A stretch of DNA of 64,000 bases from Lewinellaceae bacterium (GCA_016716135.1 JADJWX010000007.1:62001-126000), one strand, 5' to 3'. Positions 1 to 8,461 are shown, numbered from the stretch's first letter. Notes: generated from the letters alone by a model not told the origin. Program-made: numbers and translations.

Positions 1-572
1 CTCGGGCTCACCCGGCCGACAAACATCAGGGCAATGCAGGTGCAAAAAAGCACCAGGGCCGTGGACAGGTTTGCCGGGGCAATCAGCCCGCAAATGATCA
101 GTACCGGGACGATGATCGGCAAAAACGCGTCTTTAAAACTGGTGATGTACTCCTGCTTTTGGGTTAATGCCCGGGCGATGTACAGCACCAGCGCCAGCTT
201 GGCAAAATCCGACGGTTGAAAGCTAAAGGACAAAATCGGAATCTCGATCCAGCGCGAAGCCTGGTTGATGCTTTGGCCAAAAAGCAAGGTCAGTGCCAGC
301 AAAGGCACCGAAATGAGCAGCAGGAACGGCGCCATCTGTTGGTACCGCCGGTAGTGCATCAAATGGCAGAGGTAGATCAGGAATAAGCCAAACGCCAGCA
401 TGATCGAATGCCGCATCAGGTAAATCGTCGTATTCCCGCCACGCGCCTGCCAGGCCAGTGAACCGGCTGCCGAATAAACGGCCAGCACGCTGATAATGCT
501 CAGCACCGCCACAATCATCCAGATGGTGCGGTCTCCGCGTAAATTTGCTGCTATTCGATTGCCGAGTGACAT
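1..572 (-). CDS. ftsW: FtsW, septal peptidoglycan polymerase (partial, 3' end outside window)
   Basis: SEDS-family integral membrane glycosyltransferase that polymerises lipid II at the division septum together with FtsI. The reading frame opens with MSLGNRIAANLRGD at 572 and runs off the window edge without a stop, so about 190 N-terminal residues are seen. Hydrophobic segments alternate with short loops, and a stretch reading SRWIEIPILSFSFQPSDFAK matches the conserved SEDS region around the QPSE/QPSD motif. It follows murD on the same strand, as in other Bacteroidota dcw clusters, separated by a short octanucleotide repeat. RodA is the main alternative, but the operon context favours FtsW. 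Confidence 0.9.
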   Translation of the reverse strand, partial: MSLGNRIAANLRGDRTIWMIVAVLSIISVLAVYSAAGSLAWQARGGNTTIYLMRHSIMLAFGLFLIYLCHLMHYRRYQQMAPFLLLISVPLLALTLLFGQSINQASRWIEIPILSFSFQPSDFAKLALVLYIARALTQKQEYITSFKDAFLPIIVPVLIICGLIAPANLSTALVLFCTCIALMFVGRVSP

Positions 573-579
573 GTTTTTG

Positions 580-619
580 GATATTGAGATATTGAGATAT
601 TAGGATATTGGGATATTGA
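580..619. repeat. Five tandem 8-bp units (GATATTGA-like) across the murD stop codon
   Basis: Positions 580-619 consist of five consecutive 8-bp units: GATATTGA, GATATTGA, GATATTAG, GATATTGG, GATATTGA. The murD stop codon (TTA on the plus strand, 600-602) lies inside the third unit, so the repeat encodes the last residues of MurD and forms most of the spacer to ftsW. The unit length is not a multiple of three, so copy-number changes would alter the MurD C-terminus or the spacing to ftsW. Confidence 0.85.
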
Positions 620-1955
620 CAGTTAGGGATAAAACAGCCTGGCGAAATTGCTCGCCGCGGTCTTCATAATTTTTAAATAAATCAAAACTGGCGCAGGCAG
701 GGCTAAGCAACACCGTTTCTCCCGGAGCAGCCAGTTGGCCGGCCGTTTGAACGGCTTCCTGAGCGCTGCGGGTTTCTATCATGGTTTTTCCGGCATTGCT
801 AAAAGCGGTCAGAATGGGTTGGTTATCCACGCCCATGCACACGATGGCCTTCACTTTTTGCTGCACCAATTCCTGCAATGGCGCATAATCATTGCCTTTG
901 TCCTGTCCGCCCACGATCCAAACCGTGGGTTGATCCATGGCTTTCAGGGCATAAAAAACGGCATCGACATTGGTGGCCTTGCTGTCGTTAATCCAGGTCA
1001 CGCCGTTCACGGTAGCCACCACTTCCATGCGGTGCGCCGGCGGCGCGAAGCCTTCCAGGCCGGCCTGAAGCCGGGCAGGGTCGGCGCCCAAAGCCAGCGC
1101 AACATGCACCGCGCACAGCGCATTAAAATGATTGTGCGGCCCGCGCAGTTTTGTCGAAGCCATATCAAACCGGTATTCCCGGCCGATCCGCAGCACGCCG
1201 TTTTTATAGTCGGCGGCTTTTATCGCGATCATTTTGCCTGGGTTTACCTGTTTCGGCATAAACTCCAGGATTACGGGATCATCACCGTTGTAAATAAAAA
1301 TATCGCTGGTGTGCTGGTTTTTAATCACCTGGAACTTGGCTCGCGCGTAGTTTTCCAGCTTATAGTCGTAGCGGTCCAAATGGTCCGGCGTGATATTCAG
1401 CAATACGCCGATTTCCGGACGGAATTGCAGGATGTCTTCCAACTGAAAACTGCTCACTTCCACCACATAAATGCGCTCTGGCACGGGATTTTGCAAATCA
1501 TGCAGCACCAGCCGTGCAAAGGCGTGGCCGATATTTCCACCCACGACAGCCGGCAAACCAGCCGCTGCCAGCAGATGGTGCGCAAGCCCGGTCGTGGTGG
1601 TTTTGCCGTTGCTGCCGGTGATGGCCACCACCTTACAGCCTGCCGGACGGTATTGCCAGGCAAATTCAATTTCACCGAGTACCGGTATGCCTTTTGCGCG
1701 AATAGCCTGCATAACGGGTGCTTTTTCCGGGATGCCGGGGCTTTTAATGATTGTGTCTGCATTCAAAATTTGCTCCACCGTGTGCTGCCCCGATTCGAAT
1801 TTGATTCCAGCCGCTTCCAACTCCGCCTGAAATTCCGGCTTTATCGCGCTTTTATCCGAAACAAATACCGCATAGCCCAGCCAGTTGGCCAGTAAGGCGG
1901 CGCCTGTTCCGGATTCGCCGGCGCCCAGAATTGCTATGGATTTTTTTTGTTTCAT
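600..1955 (-). CDS. murD: UDP-N-acetylmuramoyl-L-alanine:D-glutamate ligase
   Basis: Cytoplasmic Mur ligase that adds D-glutamate to UDP-MurNAc-L-Ala in peptidoglycan precursor synthesis. The 451 residues match the usual family length. The N-terminal Rossmann-like domain starts with GAGESGTG (residues 11-18). The ATP-binding loop GSNGKTT lies at residues 114-120, followed by the central domain with NITPDHLDRY, and the C-terminal domain with NDSKATN and GGQDKGND. It is the penultimate dcw gene seen here. Upstream, only about 10 bp separate its start from the end of the inverted-repeat cassette at 1966, so its original link to mraY has been interrupted. Confidence 0.97.
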   Translation of the reverse strand: MKQKKSIAILGAGESGTGAALLANWLGYAVFVSDKSAIKPEFQAELEAAGIKFESGQHTVEQILNADTIIKSPGIPEKAPVMQAIRAKGIPVLGEIEFAWQYRPAGCKVVAITGSNGKTTTTGLAHHLLAAAGLPAVVGGNIGHAFARLVLHDLQNPVPERIYVVEVSSFQLEDILQFRPEIGVLLNITPDHLDRYDYKLENYARAKFQVIKNQHTSDIFIYNGDDPVILEFMPKQVNPGKMIAIKAADYKNGVLRIGREYRFDMASTKLRGPHNHFNALCAVHVALALGADPARLQAGLEGFAPPAHRMEVVATVNGVTWINDSKATNVDAVFYALKAMDQPTVWIVGGQDKGNDYAPLQELVQQKVKAIVCMGVDNQPILTAFSNAGKTMIETRSAQEAVQTAGQLAAPGETVLLSPACASFDLFKNYEDRGEQFRQAVLSLTVNIPIS

Positions 1956-1965
1956 TTTTTTGTCA

Positions 1966-2488
1966 GAACACGGATGAGGCGGATTCTGCCTGCGGCAGAA
2001 ACGCGGATTGCCGCGGATTTTTACTCAGTTTCAGGGCAGATTCTTTCGTTGATTTGAATATACTTTCCGGCGGAACTCCGGTTTTTTCCCAAAATTTAAT
2101 AGAAGGCCAACTTCTTTGTCTGTACTCCGTAAATAGTTAACTAGCTGAATTTCATGGTCATTGAGTAATATTTCACAGGCTTTTAATTCCAAAACAATGG
2201 TGTCATCAACTATTAAGTCAGTGTAATACTCCCCTACTTCCACATTTTTATAAAATACTTTTATTTGTTTCTGTGCTTCGACATAAAAGCCTCTTGATTT
2301 CAATTCCCAATACATGGCATTTTGGTATACTTTTTCAAGAAATCCATATCCCAACTCATTGTACACATCGTAAAAAGTCTTTAAAATCAGATCGACTAAT
2401 TCTTTATGCAAAAGTTCCATATGCCCAGATAAAAAATCCGCGTAAATCAGCGTTTTCGCCGCAGGCGAAATCCGCTTCATCCGCGTTC
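1966..2488 (-). mobile_element. Inverted-repeat cassette carrying a GxxExxY gene (copy A)
   Basis: The 523-bp segment is bounded by 58-bp inverted arms (1966-2023 and 2431-2488), about 84% identical after reverse complementation. Each arm contains several spaced copies of the word GCGGAT and a small internal palindrome (TGCCTGCGGCA in one arm, CGCCGCAGGCG in the other). The only gene inside is the GxxExxY reading frame, which nearly fills the space between the arms. No transposase and no target-site duplication is evident. It lies between mraY and murD, in the operon's transcriptional direction. Confidence 0.7.
2031..2420 (-). CDS. GxxExxY family protein
   Basis: Small protein of the GxxExxY family, of unknown function and often discussed as PD-(D/E)XK nuclease-like. 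Conserved features seen: the helical N-terminus ending in YNELGYGFLEKVYQNAM, which holds the G-x-x-E-x-x-Y signature (GFLEKVY), then VGEYYTDLIVDDTIVLELKA, where D and ExK-like positions sit as expected, and a C-terminal QLVNYLR segment. I chose the ATG at 2420 (MELLHKELVD), about 129 residues. The longer frame from 2501 translates the inverted-repeat arm and is unlikely to be real. The stop codon lies just inside the left arm. The gene is carried by a cassette with long inverted ends. Confidence 0.85.
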   Translation of the reverse strand: MELLHKELVDLILKTFYDVYNELGYGFLEKVYQNAMYWELKSRGFYVEAQKQIKVFYKNVEVGEYYTDLIVDDTIVLELKACEILLNDHEIQLVNYLRSTDKEVGLLLNFGKKPEFRRKVYSNQRKNLP

Positions 2489-2586
2489 TAATTACGTTCA
2501 ATTATTACCACGCATGTTTTTTCGGCATTTTTCCAAATCCTCTTTTATCCCAATTTGAGCAGTTTTGAATGCCACTTTTATTTATT

Positions 2587-2794
2587 GAACGCGGATGAGG
2601 CGGATTCTGCCTGCGGCAGAAACGCGGATTGCCGCGGATTTTTACTCAGTTTCAGGGCAGATTTCTTTGTTTATTTCAATTTACTTTTAATTAAATCCCG
2701 TTTTCAATATTGCCATTTACAAGCCTATTTCCAATCTAAAAATCCGCGCAAATCCGCGTTTTCGCCGCAGGCGAAATCCGCCTCATCCGCGTTC
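2587..2794 (-). mobile_element. Gene-less inverted-repeat cassette (copy B)
   Basis: A 208-bp unit with 58-bp arms (2587-2644 and 2737-2794) that match each other at 53 of 58 positions. The core is only about 90 bp. Its left part aligns without gaps to the last 15 codons of the copy-A gene, so it looks like an internal deletion derivative of a gene-bearing cassette. Confidence 0.75.
2652..2732 (-). pseudogene. Degenerate 3' remnant of a GxxExxY gene (copy B)
   Basis: Read on the minus strand, this core starts near codons for E-I-G-L and ends in codons for N-K-Q-R-N-L-P-stop, aligning with EVGL...SNQRKNLP at the end of the copy-A protein. The last 45 bases align without gaps, and the shared stop context AATCTGCCCTGA is identical. 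In-frame stops are present, so it is not translatable. About 110 N-terminal codons are missing. Confidence 0.6.
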
Positions 2795-2892
2795 TAATTA
2801 CGTTCAATTATTACCAAGCATGTTTTTTCGACATTTTTCCAAATCCTCTTTTATTCCAATTTGAGCAGTTTTGAATATCACTTTTATTTATT

Positions 2893-3101
2893 GAACGCGG
2901 ATGACGCGGATTCTGCCTGCGGCAGAAACGCGGATTGCCGCGGATTTTTACTCAGTTTCAGGGCAGATTTCTTTGTTTATTTCAATTTACTTTTAATTAA
3001 ATCCCGTTTTTCAATATTGCCATTTACAAGCCTATTTCCAATCTAAAAATCCGCGCAAATCCGCGTTTTCGCCGCAGGCGAAATCCGCCTCATCCGCGTT
3101 C
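2893..3101 (-). mobile_element. Gene-less inverted-repeat cassette (copy C)
   Basis: A 209-bp near-identical copy of unit B, with arms at 2893-2950 and 3044-3101. It differs by a G-to-C change in the left arm (ATGACGCGG instead of ATGAGGCGG) and one extra T in the core. Its right end is 9 bp from the mraY stop codon. It carries the same degenerate GxxExxY 3' remnant (2958-3039). Confidence 0.75.
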
Positions 3102-3109
3102 CAAAAAAA

Positions 3110-4360
3110 CTATCGAATTTTCAAAGTTATCACTGTCAATACCGCCAATAGAATTTGTATAATCCAGAACCGCACAGCAATAGTCACTTCGTGGTATCCT
3201 TCTTTTTGATAATGATGATGCAGCGGCGCCATTTTGAAAATCCGGCGGCCGTCGCCGTATTTTTTCTTGGTGTACTTGAAATACCAGACTTGCAGCAGCA
3301 CCGATACATTTTCAATTAAAAACACACCGCACAGCACGGGTATCAACAGCTCTTTCCGAAGCAGAATGGCCAGTGCCGCAATAATCCCGCCCAAAGTCAA
3401 ACTCCCCGTATCGCCCATGAAAACTTTGGCCGGGTAAACATTGTACCATAGAAACCCGATACAACCGCCAAGCAAACAGGCCGAAAAGATCACCAGCTCA
3501 TTCGTGTAGGGGATAAACAGGATGTTCAGGTAATCGGCAGCCAGGGAGTTCCCGCTGAGGTAGGCCATGACGCCCAATGCGGCAATCACTATCGCCGAAA
3601 CCCCCGTTGCCAAACCATCCAGCCCGTCGGTCAGGTTGGCGCCGTTACTGACCGCCGTGATCACAAAAATGGTCATCATCAAAAACACGATCCACACCAG
3701 GTCGGCGGCGTTATCGCCCATAAACCAGAGGACGCGGGAATAGTCCAACTCATTATTTTTAAAGAACGGCACATTGGTAATCGGGGCTTTTACGTGTACA
3801 AGTTCCTTATAAGAATTCTCGCCTTCTTTCACAAAAATGCTGTTCATCACCTCGTAGCCATATTGATTGGCCACCTCAGGCTCCATGCGCACCACCACTT
3901 CGTCGCTCAGGAGCATGGTCAGGCCTACGATCAAACCCAAACCAACCTGCCCCAAGACTTTAAAAATTCCCTTCAGCCCTTTTTTATCCTTTTTGAACAC
4001 TTTGATATAATCGTCGATAAACCCGATCGAAGCCATCCAGATCGTTGCAAACAGCATGAGCAAGACGTACACATTATCCAATCGGGCCAGCAGCAGGCAG
4101 GGGATCAGGGTAGCCGCGATAATGATCACGCCGCCCATGGTTGGCGTACCGGCTTTCAGGTTTTCGCCTTGCAAACCCAACTCCCGCACACTTTCGCCTA
4201 TCTGCAAACGCCGGAGCCCGTTGATAATCCATTTGCCAATAAACAACGAGATCAGCAGCGACAGGATGACCGCGGCGCCAGCCCGGAAGGAGGTGTACTG
4301 GAACAATCCCGCGCCCGGAAAATCCAGGGTTTCAAGCCATTTAAACAGGTGATAGAGCAT
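3110..4360 (-). CDS. mraY: Phospho-N-acetylmuramoyl-pentapeptide-transferase
   Basis: Polytopic inner-membrane enzyme that transfers phospho-MurNAc-pentapeptide to undecaprenyl phosphate, making lipid I. The 416 residues show about ten membrane spans and the family motifs GTPTMGGVIII (N-terminal), NLTDGLDGLA (Mg/substrate-binding aspartates), FMGDTGSL, and HHHYQKEGYHE near the C-terminus. A hydrophilic insertion of about 60 residues between spans 4 and 5 is seen, a size often found in Bacteroidota MraY proteins. It follows murE after a 120-bp spacer with two hairpins. Confidence 0.97.
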   Translation of the reverse strand: MLYHLFKWLETLDFPGAGLFQYTSFRAGAAVILSLLISLFIGKWIINGLRRLQIGESVRELGLQGENLKAGTPTMGGVIIIAATLIPCLLLARLDNVYVLLMLFATIWMASIGFIDDYIKVFKKDKKGLKGIFKVLGQVGLGLIVGLTMLLSDEVVVRMEPEVANQYGYEVMNSIFVKEGENSYKELVHVKAPITNVPFFKNNELDYSRVLWFMGDNAADLVWIVFLMMTIFVITAVSNGANLTDGLDGLATGVSAIVIAALGVMAYLSGNSLAADYLNILFIPYTNELVIFSACLLGGCIGFLWYNVYPAKVFMGDTGSLTLGGIIAALAILLRKELLIPVLCGVFLIENVSVLLQVWYFKYTKKKYGDGRRIFKMAPLHHHYQKEGYHEVTIAVRFWIIQILLAVLTVITLKIR

Positions 4361-4405
4361 GATTTATCGTTTTCGTTGTTTTCAGGTTTTTTGAGAAAAA
4401 TGCTG

Positions 4406-4464
4406 GGGGCGATTTTGCATCGCCCCGCAGCGACTGTTCAAAATAATAGTCCCTCCACTATTAT
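4406..4464. other. Two adjacent hairpins in the murE-mraY spacer
   Basis: The 120-bp spacer holds two perfect stems: GGGGCGAT/ATCGCCCC with a 5-nt loop (4406-4426) and ATAATAGT/ACTATTAT with a 6-nt loop (4443-4464). Neither is followed by a clear T-run on the minus strand, so an attenuator or RNA-processing site is more likely than a full terminator. The role is inferred only. Confidence 0.4.
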
Positions 4465-4480
4465 ATCTTTCTATTCCGCG

Positions 4481-5947
4481 CTATTCAGCGAAATACATTT
4501 TCAATATTTCCTTGTCGTCAAACGGGTGTTTTACACCATTGACCTCCTGGTATTTTTCGTGACCTTTTCCGGCCACCAGGATCACATCGCCCGGGCCGGC
4601 AAAGCGGCAGGCTGTTTTGATCGCTTGTTCGCGGTTTTCAATGATCAGGGTTTTTGTTAAATCGGTTTTATCGAGACCGGCCTCCATGTCGCGCAAAATG
4701 GCGGCGGGATCTTCCGTTCTGGGGTTGTCGCTGGTCAGGATGAGTTGGTCGCTCCGGCGTGCCGCTTCCCGGGCCATCACGGGGCGTTTGGTTTTATCCC
4801 GATCGCCGCCGCAACCCACTACGGTAATTACTTTTGAATGGCGTTTTTTTAGTTTCAAAATAGTTTCCAACACCTGCTGCAGGGCATCCGGTGTATGGGC
4901 ATAATCGACAATGGCGATACATTCCGGTTTGGTCGGATGGGCAATGGCTTCAAACCTGCCTTCGGCGCCGTGCAACGCACTGAGCAGGGTCAGGGTTTGC
5001 ATCTTTTCGGTACCCAGCAAACGGGCTACTGCGTAAACTGCGGTGAGGTTGTAGGCATTGAATTCGCCGATCATACGGGCGTGCAGTGCCGCGCCATCCA
5101 GTTCCAGGTGCAGGCCTGAAAGGCCGTTTTCCAGGATTTTCGCTTTAAAGTCCGCCGGCCGTTTCAGTCCGTAGGTGTGCGTTTTCGCTTTGCAGTTTTG
5201 CACCATGAACTTGCCGTTTTTATCATCCACGTTGATCAGGGCAAAAGCCGACTCGGGAAGGATGTCGAACAGCCGTTTTTTTGCATCCCGGTAGGCGGCA
5301 AACGTCTGGTGATAATCGAGGTGATCGTGGGTCAGGTTGGTAAACACCGCGCCGGCAAACGTCACCCCGGCAATCCGGCGTTGATCGATCGCATGGCTGC
5401 TGGTTTCCATAAACACATGGGTACAGCCTGCATCGGCCATTTGTCGCAGCAATTGTTGCAAGCCGACAGCGTCGGGGGTGGTATGTGTGCTGGGCACCCG
5501 ATCGCGGCCGATGCGGTTTTCCACCGTGCCGATCATACCGGCAGTGCGGTGCATGGCGCTGAACAGGTCGTGCAACAGGGTACTCGTGGTGGTTTTGCCA
5601 TTCGTGCCGGTGATGCCGATGACCTGCATTTTTTCCGAAGGAAAACCAGCCTGGGCAGCAGCCATATGCCCCAGAGCTTCTGCGCTGTTGATAACCTGAA
5701 CCCATACCGGAACGCTATCTTTTTCTCCGGGAAAAGGCAGCTCGCAAACGACGGCCACCGCCCCTTTTTCTACAGCCTTGTCAATGAACTCGTGTCCGTT
5801 TACCGTTACTCCCCGGATGGCGACGAAGCAATCGCCGGGTTCAACCTGGCGGCTATCGAAGCGCAATTTTTTTATTCCAATTCCGGCATCGCCCTGTATT
5901 TCAAGAACATCCGGAACAGTGCGGAGGAGCTCGGCGAGTGTTTTCAT
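4481..5947 (-). CDS. murE: UDP-N-acetylmuramoyl-L-alanyl-D-glutamate:meso-diaminopimelate ligase
   Basis: Mur ligase adding the third stem-peptide residue. The start MKTLAELLRTV at 5947 gives 488 residues, the normal family size. A longer in-frame frame from 6049 runs into the ftsI coding region and is rejected. The P-loop GTNGKTT is at residues 114-120. A DNPR motif in SDNPRTEDP near the C-terminus is the recognised signature for meso-diaminopimelate rather than lysine. Start and ftsI stop overlap as TGATG, which points to translational coupling with ftsI. Confidence 0.97.
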   Translation of the reverse strand: MKTLAELLRTVPDVLEIQGDAGIGIKKLRFDSRQVEPGDCFVAIRGVTVNGHEFIDKAVEKGAVAVVCELPFPGEKDSVPVWVQVINSAEALGHMAAAQAGFPSEKMQVIGITGTNGKTTTSTLLHDLFSAMHRTAGMIGTVENRIGRDRVPSTHTTPDAVGLQQLLRQMADAGCTHVFMETSSHAIDQRRIAGVTFAGAVFTNLTHDHLDYHQTFAAYRDAKKRLFDILPESAFALINVDDKNGKFMVQNCKAKTHTYGLKRPADFKAKILENGLSGLHLELDGAALHARMIGEFNAYNLTAVYAVARLLGTEKMQTLTLLSALHGAEGRFEAIAHPTKPECIAIVDYAHTPDALQQVLETILKLKKRHSKVITVVGCGGDRDKTKRPVMAREAARRSDQLILTSDNPRTEDPAAILRDMEAGLDKTDLTKTLIIENREQAIKTACRFAGPGDVILVAGKGHEKYQEVNGVKHPFDDKEILKMYFAE

Positions 5948-8097
5948 CAATTTAAATACAATATGACCGACGGCCGCCCACTCACCGGCGTACCTGGGGC
6001 GAGGCTTTGGCGGACAACTTTGCCGATGCCTTTGACCCGTACGCGACAACCGCGGTTTTCCAGCAAATAAATAGCGTCTTTCAGGCCCATTCCGACTACC
6101 GACGGGATGCGCTTTTCCTGCACGATCCGGGGCAACAAATACAGCGAATCATTGGTTGGCCGCAACACACCCCAATCGGGCATGTCCGATTCCGCATAGC
6201 ACGTCATATTCAACCAGTCCATGACCAGCTTGATATCTTCCACTTGCCCGGCATCAATGGTTGGCAGTTGGGCGGAAGCCAGCACCGGCCGCGGCGCTGC
6301 GTTCACCGGCGGGTGTACTGCCGCTTTAAGGGCAAAACACTTGTCGGCAATTTCTTTAAAAACAGGCGCGGCCGCCTCCGAGCCGTGATAACCGCCGCGC
6401 TTGGGCTCGCTGATCACCACGATACAGGAATACACCGGATTTTCAGCCGGGAAAAACCCGCAGAAACCGGCCTGGTGGCGAATACCTGCGCGCGACTTGA
6501 ATTTGTGATAGTTCAATTGCGCGGTACCGGTTTTACCGGCGATGGTGTACAGGCTACTCCGGATATTTTGTGCCGTGCCGCCGGGCTGCACTACCCCGGC
6601 GAGCAGTTCTTTTGCTTTTTTTATGGTTTCGCGGCTGGCAATATTTCGCTTGACGGTTACCGGCCTGAATTCTTTGACCGTTTCGCCGTAATGCTCGATA
6701 CGATCGACCAGGAAGGGCTTCATCATACGGCCGTTATTGGCTACGGCGTTGTAAAATGTCAGTAACTGGAGGGGGGTCATCAGCATTTCATACCCGATGC
6801 TCATCCAGGGCAGGGTCGTACCTGACCAGTCGGTTTTCGGGTCGTTCGGGTCTTTCAAAATCGGTAATTCTTCGCCGCCGATCTCGATTTCGGTGGCGCG
6901 GTCGAGGCCAAAGCCGCGCAGTCGCTTGACGAAAGCGCCGGGTTTTTGGGTATCACCGTAGTATTGCTGGACCATGGTAGCGGTACCGACGTTGGAGGAT
7001 TTGGCAAACACTTCGCGAATCGTCATGGAGTCCTGCCCGTGCAAATACGCGTCCACCATGTCTTCTTTGTAAAACTTCACCTTGCCGCCGTACACCGGAA
7101 TTTTTGCATCAAAATCGTCGAGGTGACCATCTTCGATCATTGCCATAAACGAGGCGAGCTTGAACATGGAGCCCGGTTCTACACGTTCGCCGACAGCATA
7201 ATTGTACGTTTCCCACCAGTTGCCGTTTTCGGTACGGCCGATATTGGCGATTGCCCTGATAGCGCCGGTTTTCACCTCCATAACGATGGCGCAACCGTGA
7301 TCGGCTTCATGCGCTTTGCAGGCGCGGAGCAAGGCATTTTCGGCGACATCCTGAATATTGATGTCCAGGGTAGTCACAATATCATCGCCGGCATTGGGCT
7401 CAATTTCAGCCAGGTCGCTCACCGGAATGTACACATCGCCCGGTACGCGCAGCATCAGTTGTTTGCCCTTGGAACCGCCAAGCACCTTGTCAAAACTGCC
7501 TTCCAGCCCTACCGGCAGCGCGCCGTCGCGCACATAGCCAATTGTACGCTGGGCGAGCAACTTGAAAGGCCGTTCGCGTTCGGAGCGTTGCTCGACAATC
7601 AAGCCGCCTTTGTACCGCCCGAGACGGAACAAAGGGAAGTTCTTGATCATCTGCATTTTGTAGTACGACAGGTTTTTGGCTATCGGAACATAGCGGATGC
7701 CACGGGTGTTCGGATCGGCTTCCCGCAGGGCGATCAACCATTCTTTGTAGGCGCCCGGCGTGTATTGCTGATCGATATAGGTGGAAAGCATCCAGGCGAG
7801 GCTGTCCAGGTTTGCATTAAACGCCTCGTCGGTCAGGCCTTCCGCCTTTACGTCAAAATGCGCATCAAAAAACGGCAACGACGTAGCCAGCAGACTGCCA
7901 TCGGCAGCCAATACATTGCCACGGTCGGCCTCAACATCCACAAACTTCAAAAACAGGCTGTCTGCCTTTGCCTCCCATTTCGGCGCCTGCACAACCGACA
8001 ACTGGTACAACCGGCCCGTGATCACAAAAGCAACCAGGAGCACCACTGCCGCCAGCAGGTAGACCCGAACAAGCACTTCGTTTTTGATGTTCAACAT
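5947..8097 (-). CDS. ftsI: Penicillin-binding protein 3 / FtsI, with C-terminal PASTA domain
   Basis: Septal class B transpeptidase that crosslinks peptidoglycan made by FtsW. Of 716 residues, 9-30 form the single membrane anchor. The dimerisation domain follows. The transpeptidase motifs are S310-M-F-K (EPGSMFKLAS), SSN at about 367-369 and KTGTAQ around residue 530. Residues from about 655 form one PASTA domain (RIPSVVGMGLKDAIYLLE onward). It lies between the ftsL-like gene (55-bp gap) and murE (overlap). Confidence 0.96.
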   Translation of the reverse strand: MLNIKNEVLVRVYLLAAVVLLVAFVITGRLYQLSVVQAPKWEAKADSLFLKFVDVEADRGNVLAADGSLLATSLPFFDAHFDVKAEGLTDEAFNANLDSLAWMLSTYIDQQYTPGAYKEWLIALREADPNTRGIRYVPIAKNLSYYKMQMIKNFPLFRLGRYKGGLIVEQRSERERPFKLLAQRTIGYVRDGALPVGLEGSFDKVLGGSKGKQLMLRVPGDVYIPVSDLAEIEPNAGDDIVTTLDINIQDVAENALLRACKAHEADHGCAIVMEVKTGAIRAIANIGRTENGNWWETYNYAVGERVEPGSMFKLASFMAMIEDGHLDDFDAKIPVYGGKVKFYKEDMVDAYLHGQDSMTIREVFAKSSNVGTATMVQQYYGDTQKPGAFVKRLRGFGLDRATEIEIGGEELPILKDPNDPKTDWSGTTLPWMSIGYEMLMTPLQLLTFYNAVANNGRMMKPFLVDRIEHYGETVKEFRPVTVKRNIASRETIKKAKELLAGVVQPGGTAQNIRSSLYTIAGKTGTAQLNYHKFKSRAGIRHQAGFCGFFPAENPVYSCIVVISEPKRGGYHGSEAAAPVFKEIADKCFALKAAVHPPVNAAPRPVLASAQLPTIDAGQVEDIKLVMDWLNMTCYAESDMPDWGVLRPTNDSLYLLPRIVQEKRIPSVVGMGLKDAIYLLENRGCRVRVKGIGKVVRQSLAPGTPVSGRPSVILYLN

Positions 8098-8152
8098 AGC
8101 GGTTTCGAAATTTGGTGGATTGGTTTATTTCGTATTGCTTTTTCTATTTCTT

Positions 8153-8461
8153 CTATTTTATTTCTATCACTTTAGGACCTTTATTCGCCAGATCGAGGCC
8201 TACCGGCTCTAAACTTTCATCGATTTGGGACTGCATGGATTTATACATCGTTTCACTTTTTATAGAGGTATAATGCCATTTAAGTTCCTTGATTTCTTTT
8301 TGGAGCATTTGAATTTCCCGGACTTTTTTTTCTGCAAAATGTGCATTGGCGATATAGACCAGCGCCAGAAAACCAAGAAACAACAGAAAGGAGAAATTCT
8401 TAAACACCCACTCGGTCGACTGGTGACTGACATTTAATGCGCTGAGCAGTTTTTTTGCCAC
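8153..8461 (-). CDS. ftsL: FtsL-like division protein
   Basis: A 102-residue bitopic membrane protein: short cytoplasmic N-terminus, one hydrophobic span (about residues 23-41, FSFLLFLGFLALVYIANAHF) and a periplasmic coiled-coil-like segment with KKVREIQMLQKEIKELKW. Sequence similarity is weak, as is usual for FtsL. The call rests on topology, size and its position between rsmH and ftsI, where Bacteroidota carry FtsL. It probably scaffolds FtsI/FtsW at the septum. Confidence 0.75.
   Translation of the reverse strand: MAKKLLSALNVSHQSTEWVFKNFSFLLFLGFLALVYIANAHFAEKKVREIQMLQKEIKELKWHYTSIKSETMYKSMQSQIDESLEPVGLDLANKGPKVIEIK

Larger units (their letters stand above)
2489..3101. repeat. 306-bp tandem duplication: 98-bp spacer plus gene-less cassette, two copies
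   Basis: The 98-bp spacer 2489-2586 is repeated with only a few changes at 2795-2892. Each is followed by a gene-less cassette (2587-2794 and 2893-3101). Equivalent positions are 306 bp apart. The array fills the space between copy A and the mraY stop codon at 3110. Confidence 0.9.

Noticed and set aside
735..1895. 386-aa plus-strand frame opposite murD
   Set aside because: Antisense shadow of murD with no recognisable protein features; similar shadows oppose mraY, ftsI, PPK and others.
2421..2501. N-terminal extension of the GxxExxY protein through the inverted arm
   Set aside because: The added residues come from the repeat arm and are absent from the family; the ATG at 2420 fits the family start.
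2489..3101. Tandem 306-bp repeats as a possible CRISPR array
   Set aside because: Units are too long, arms are inverted, and there are no short regular repeats with unique spacers.
5948..6049. N-terminal extension of MurE
   Set aside because: It translates ftsI coding sequence in another frame and is not family-like; the TGATG overlap supports the start at 5947.
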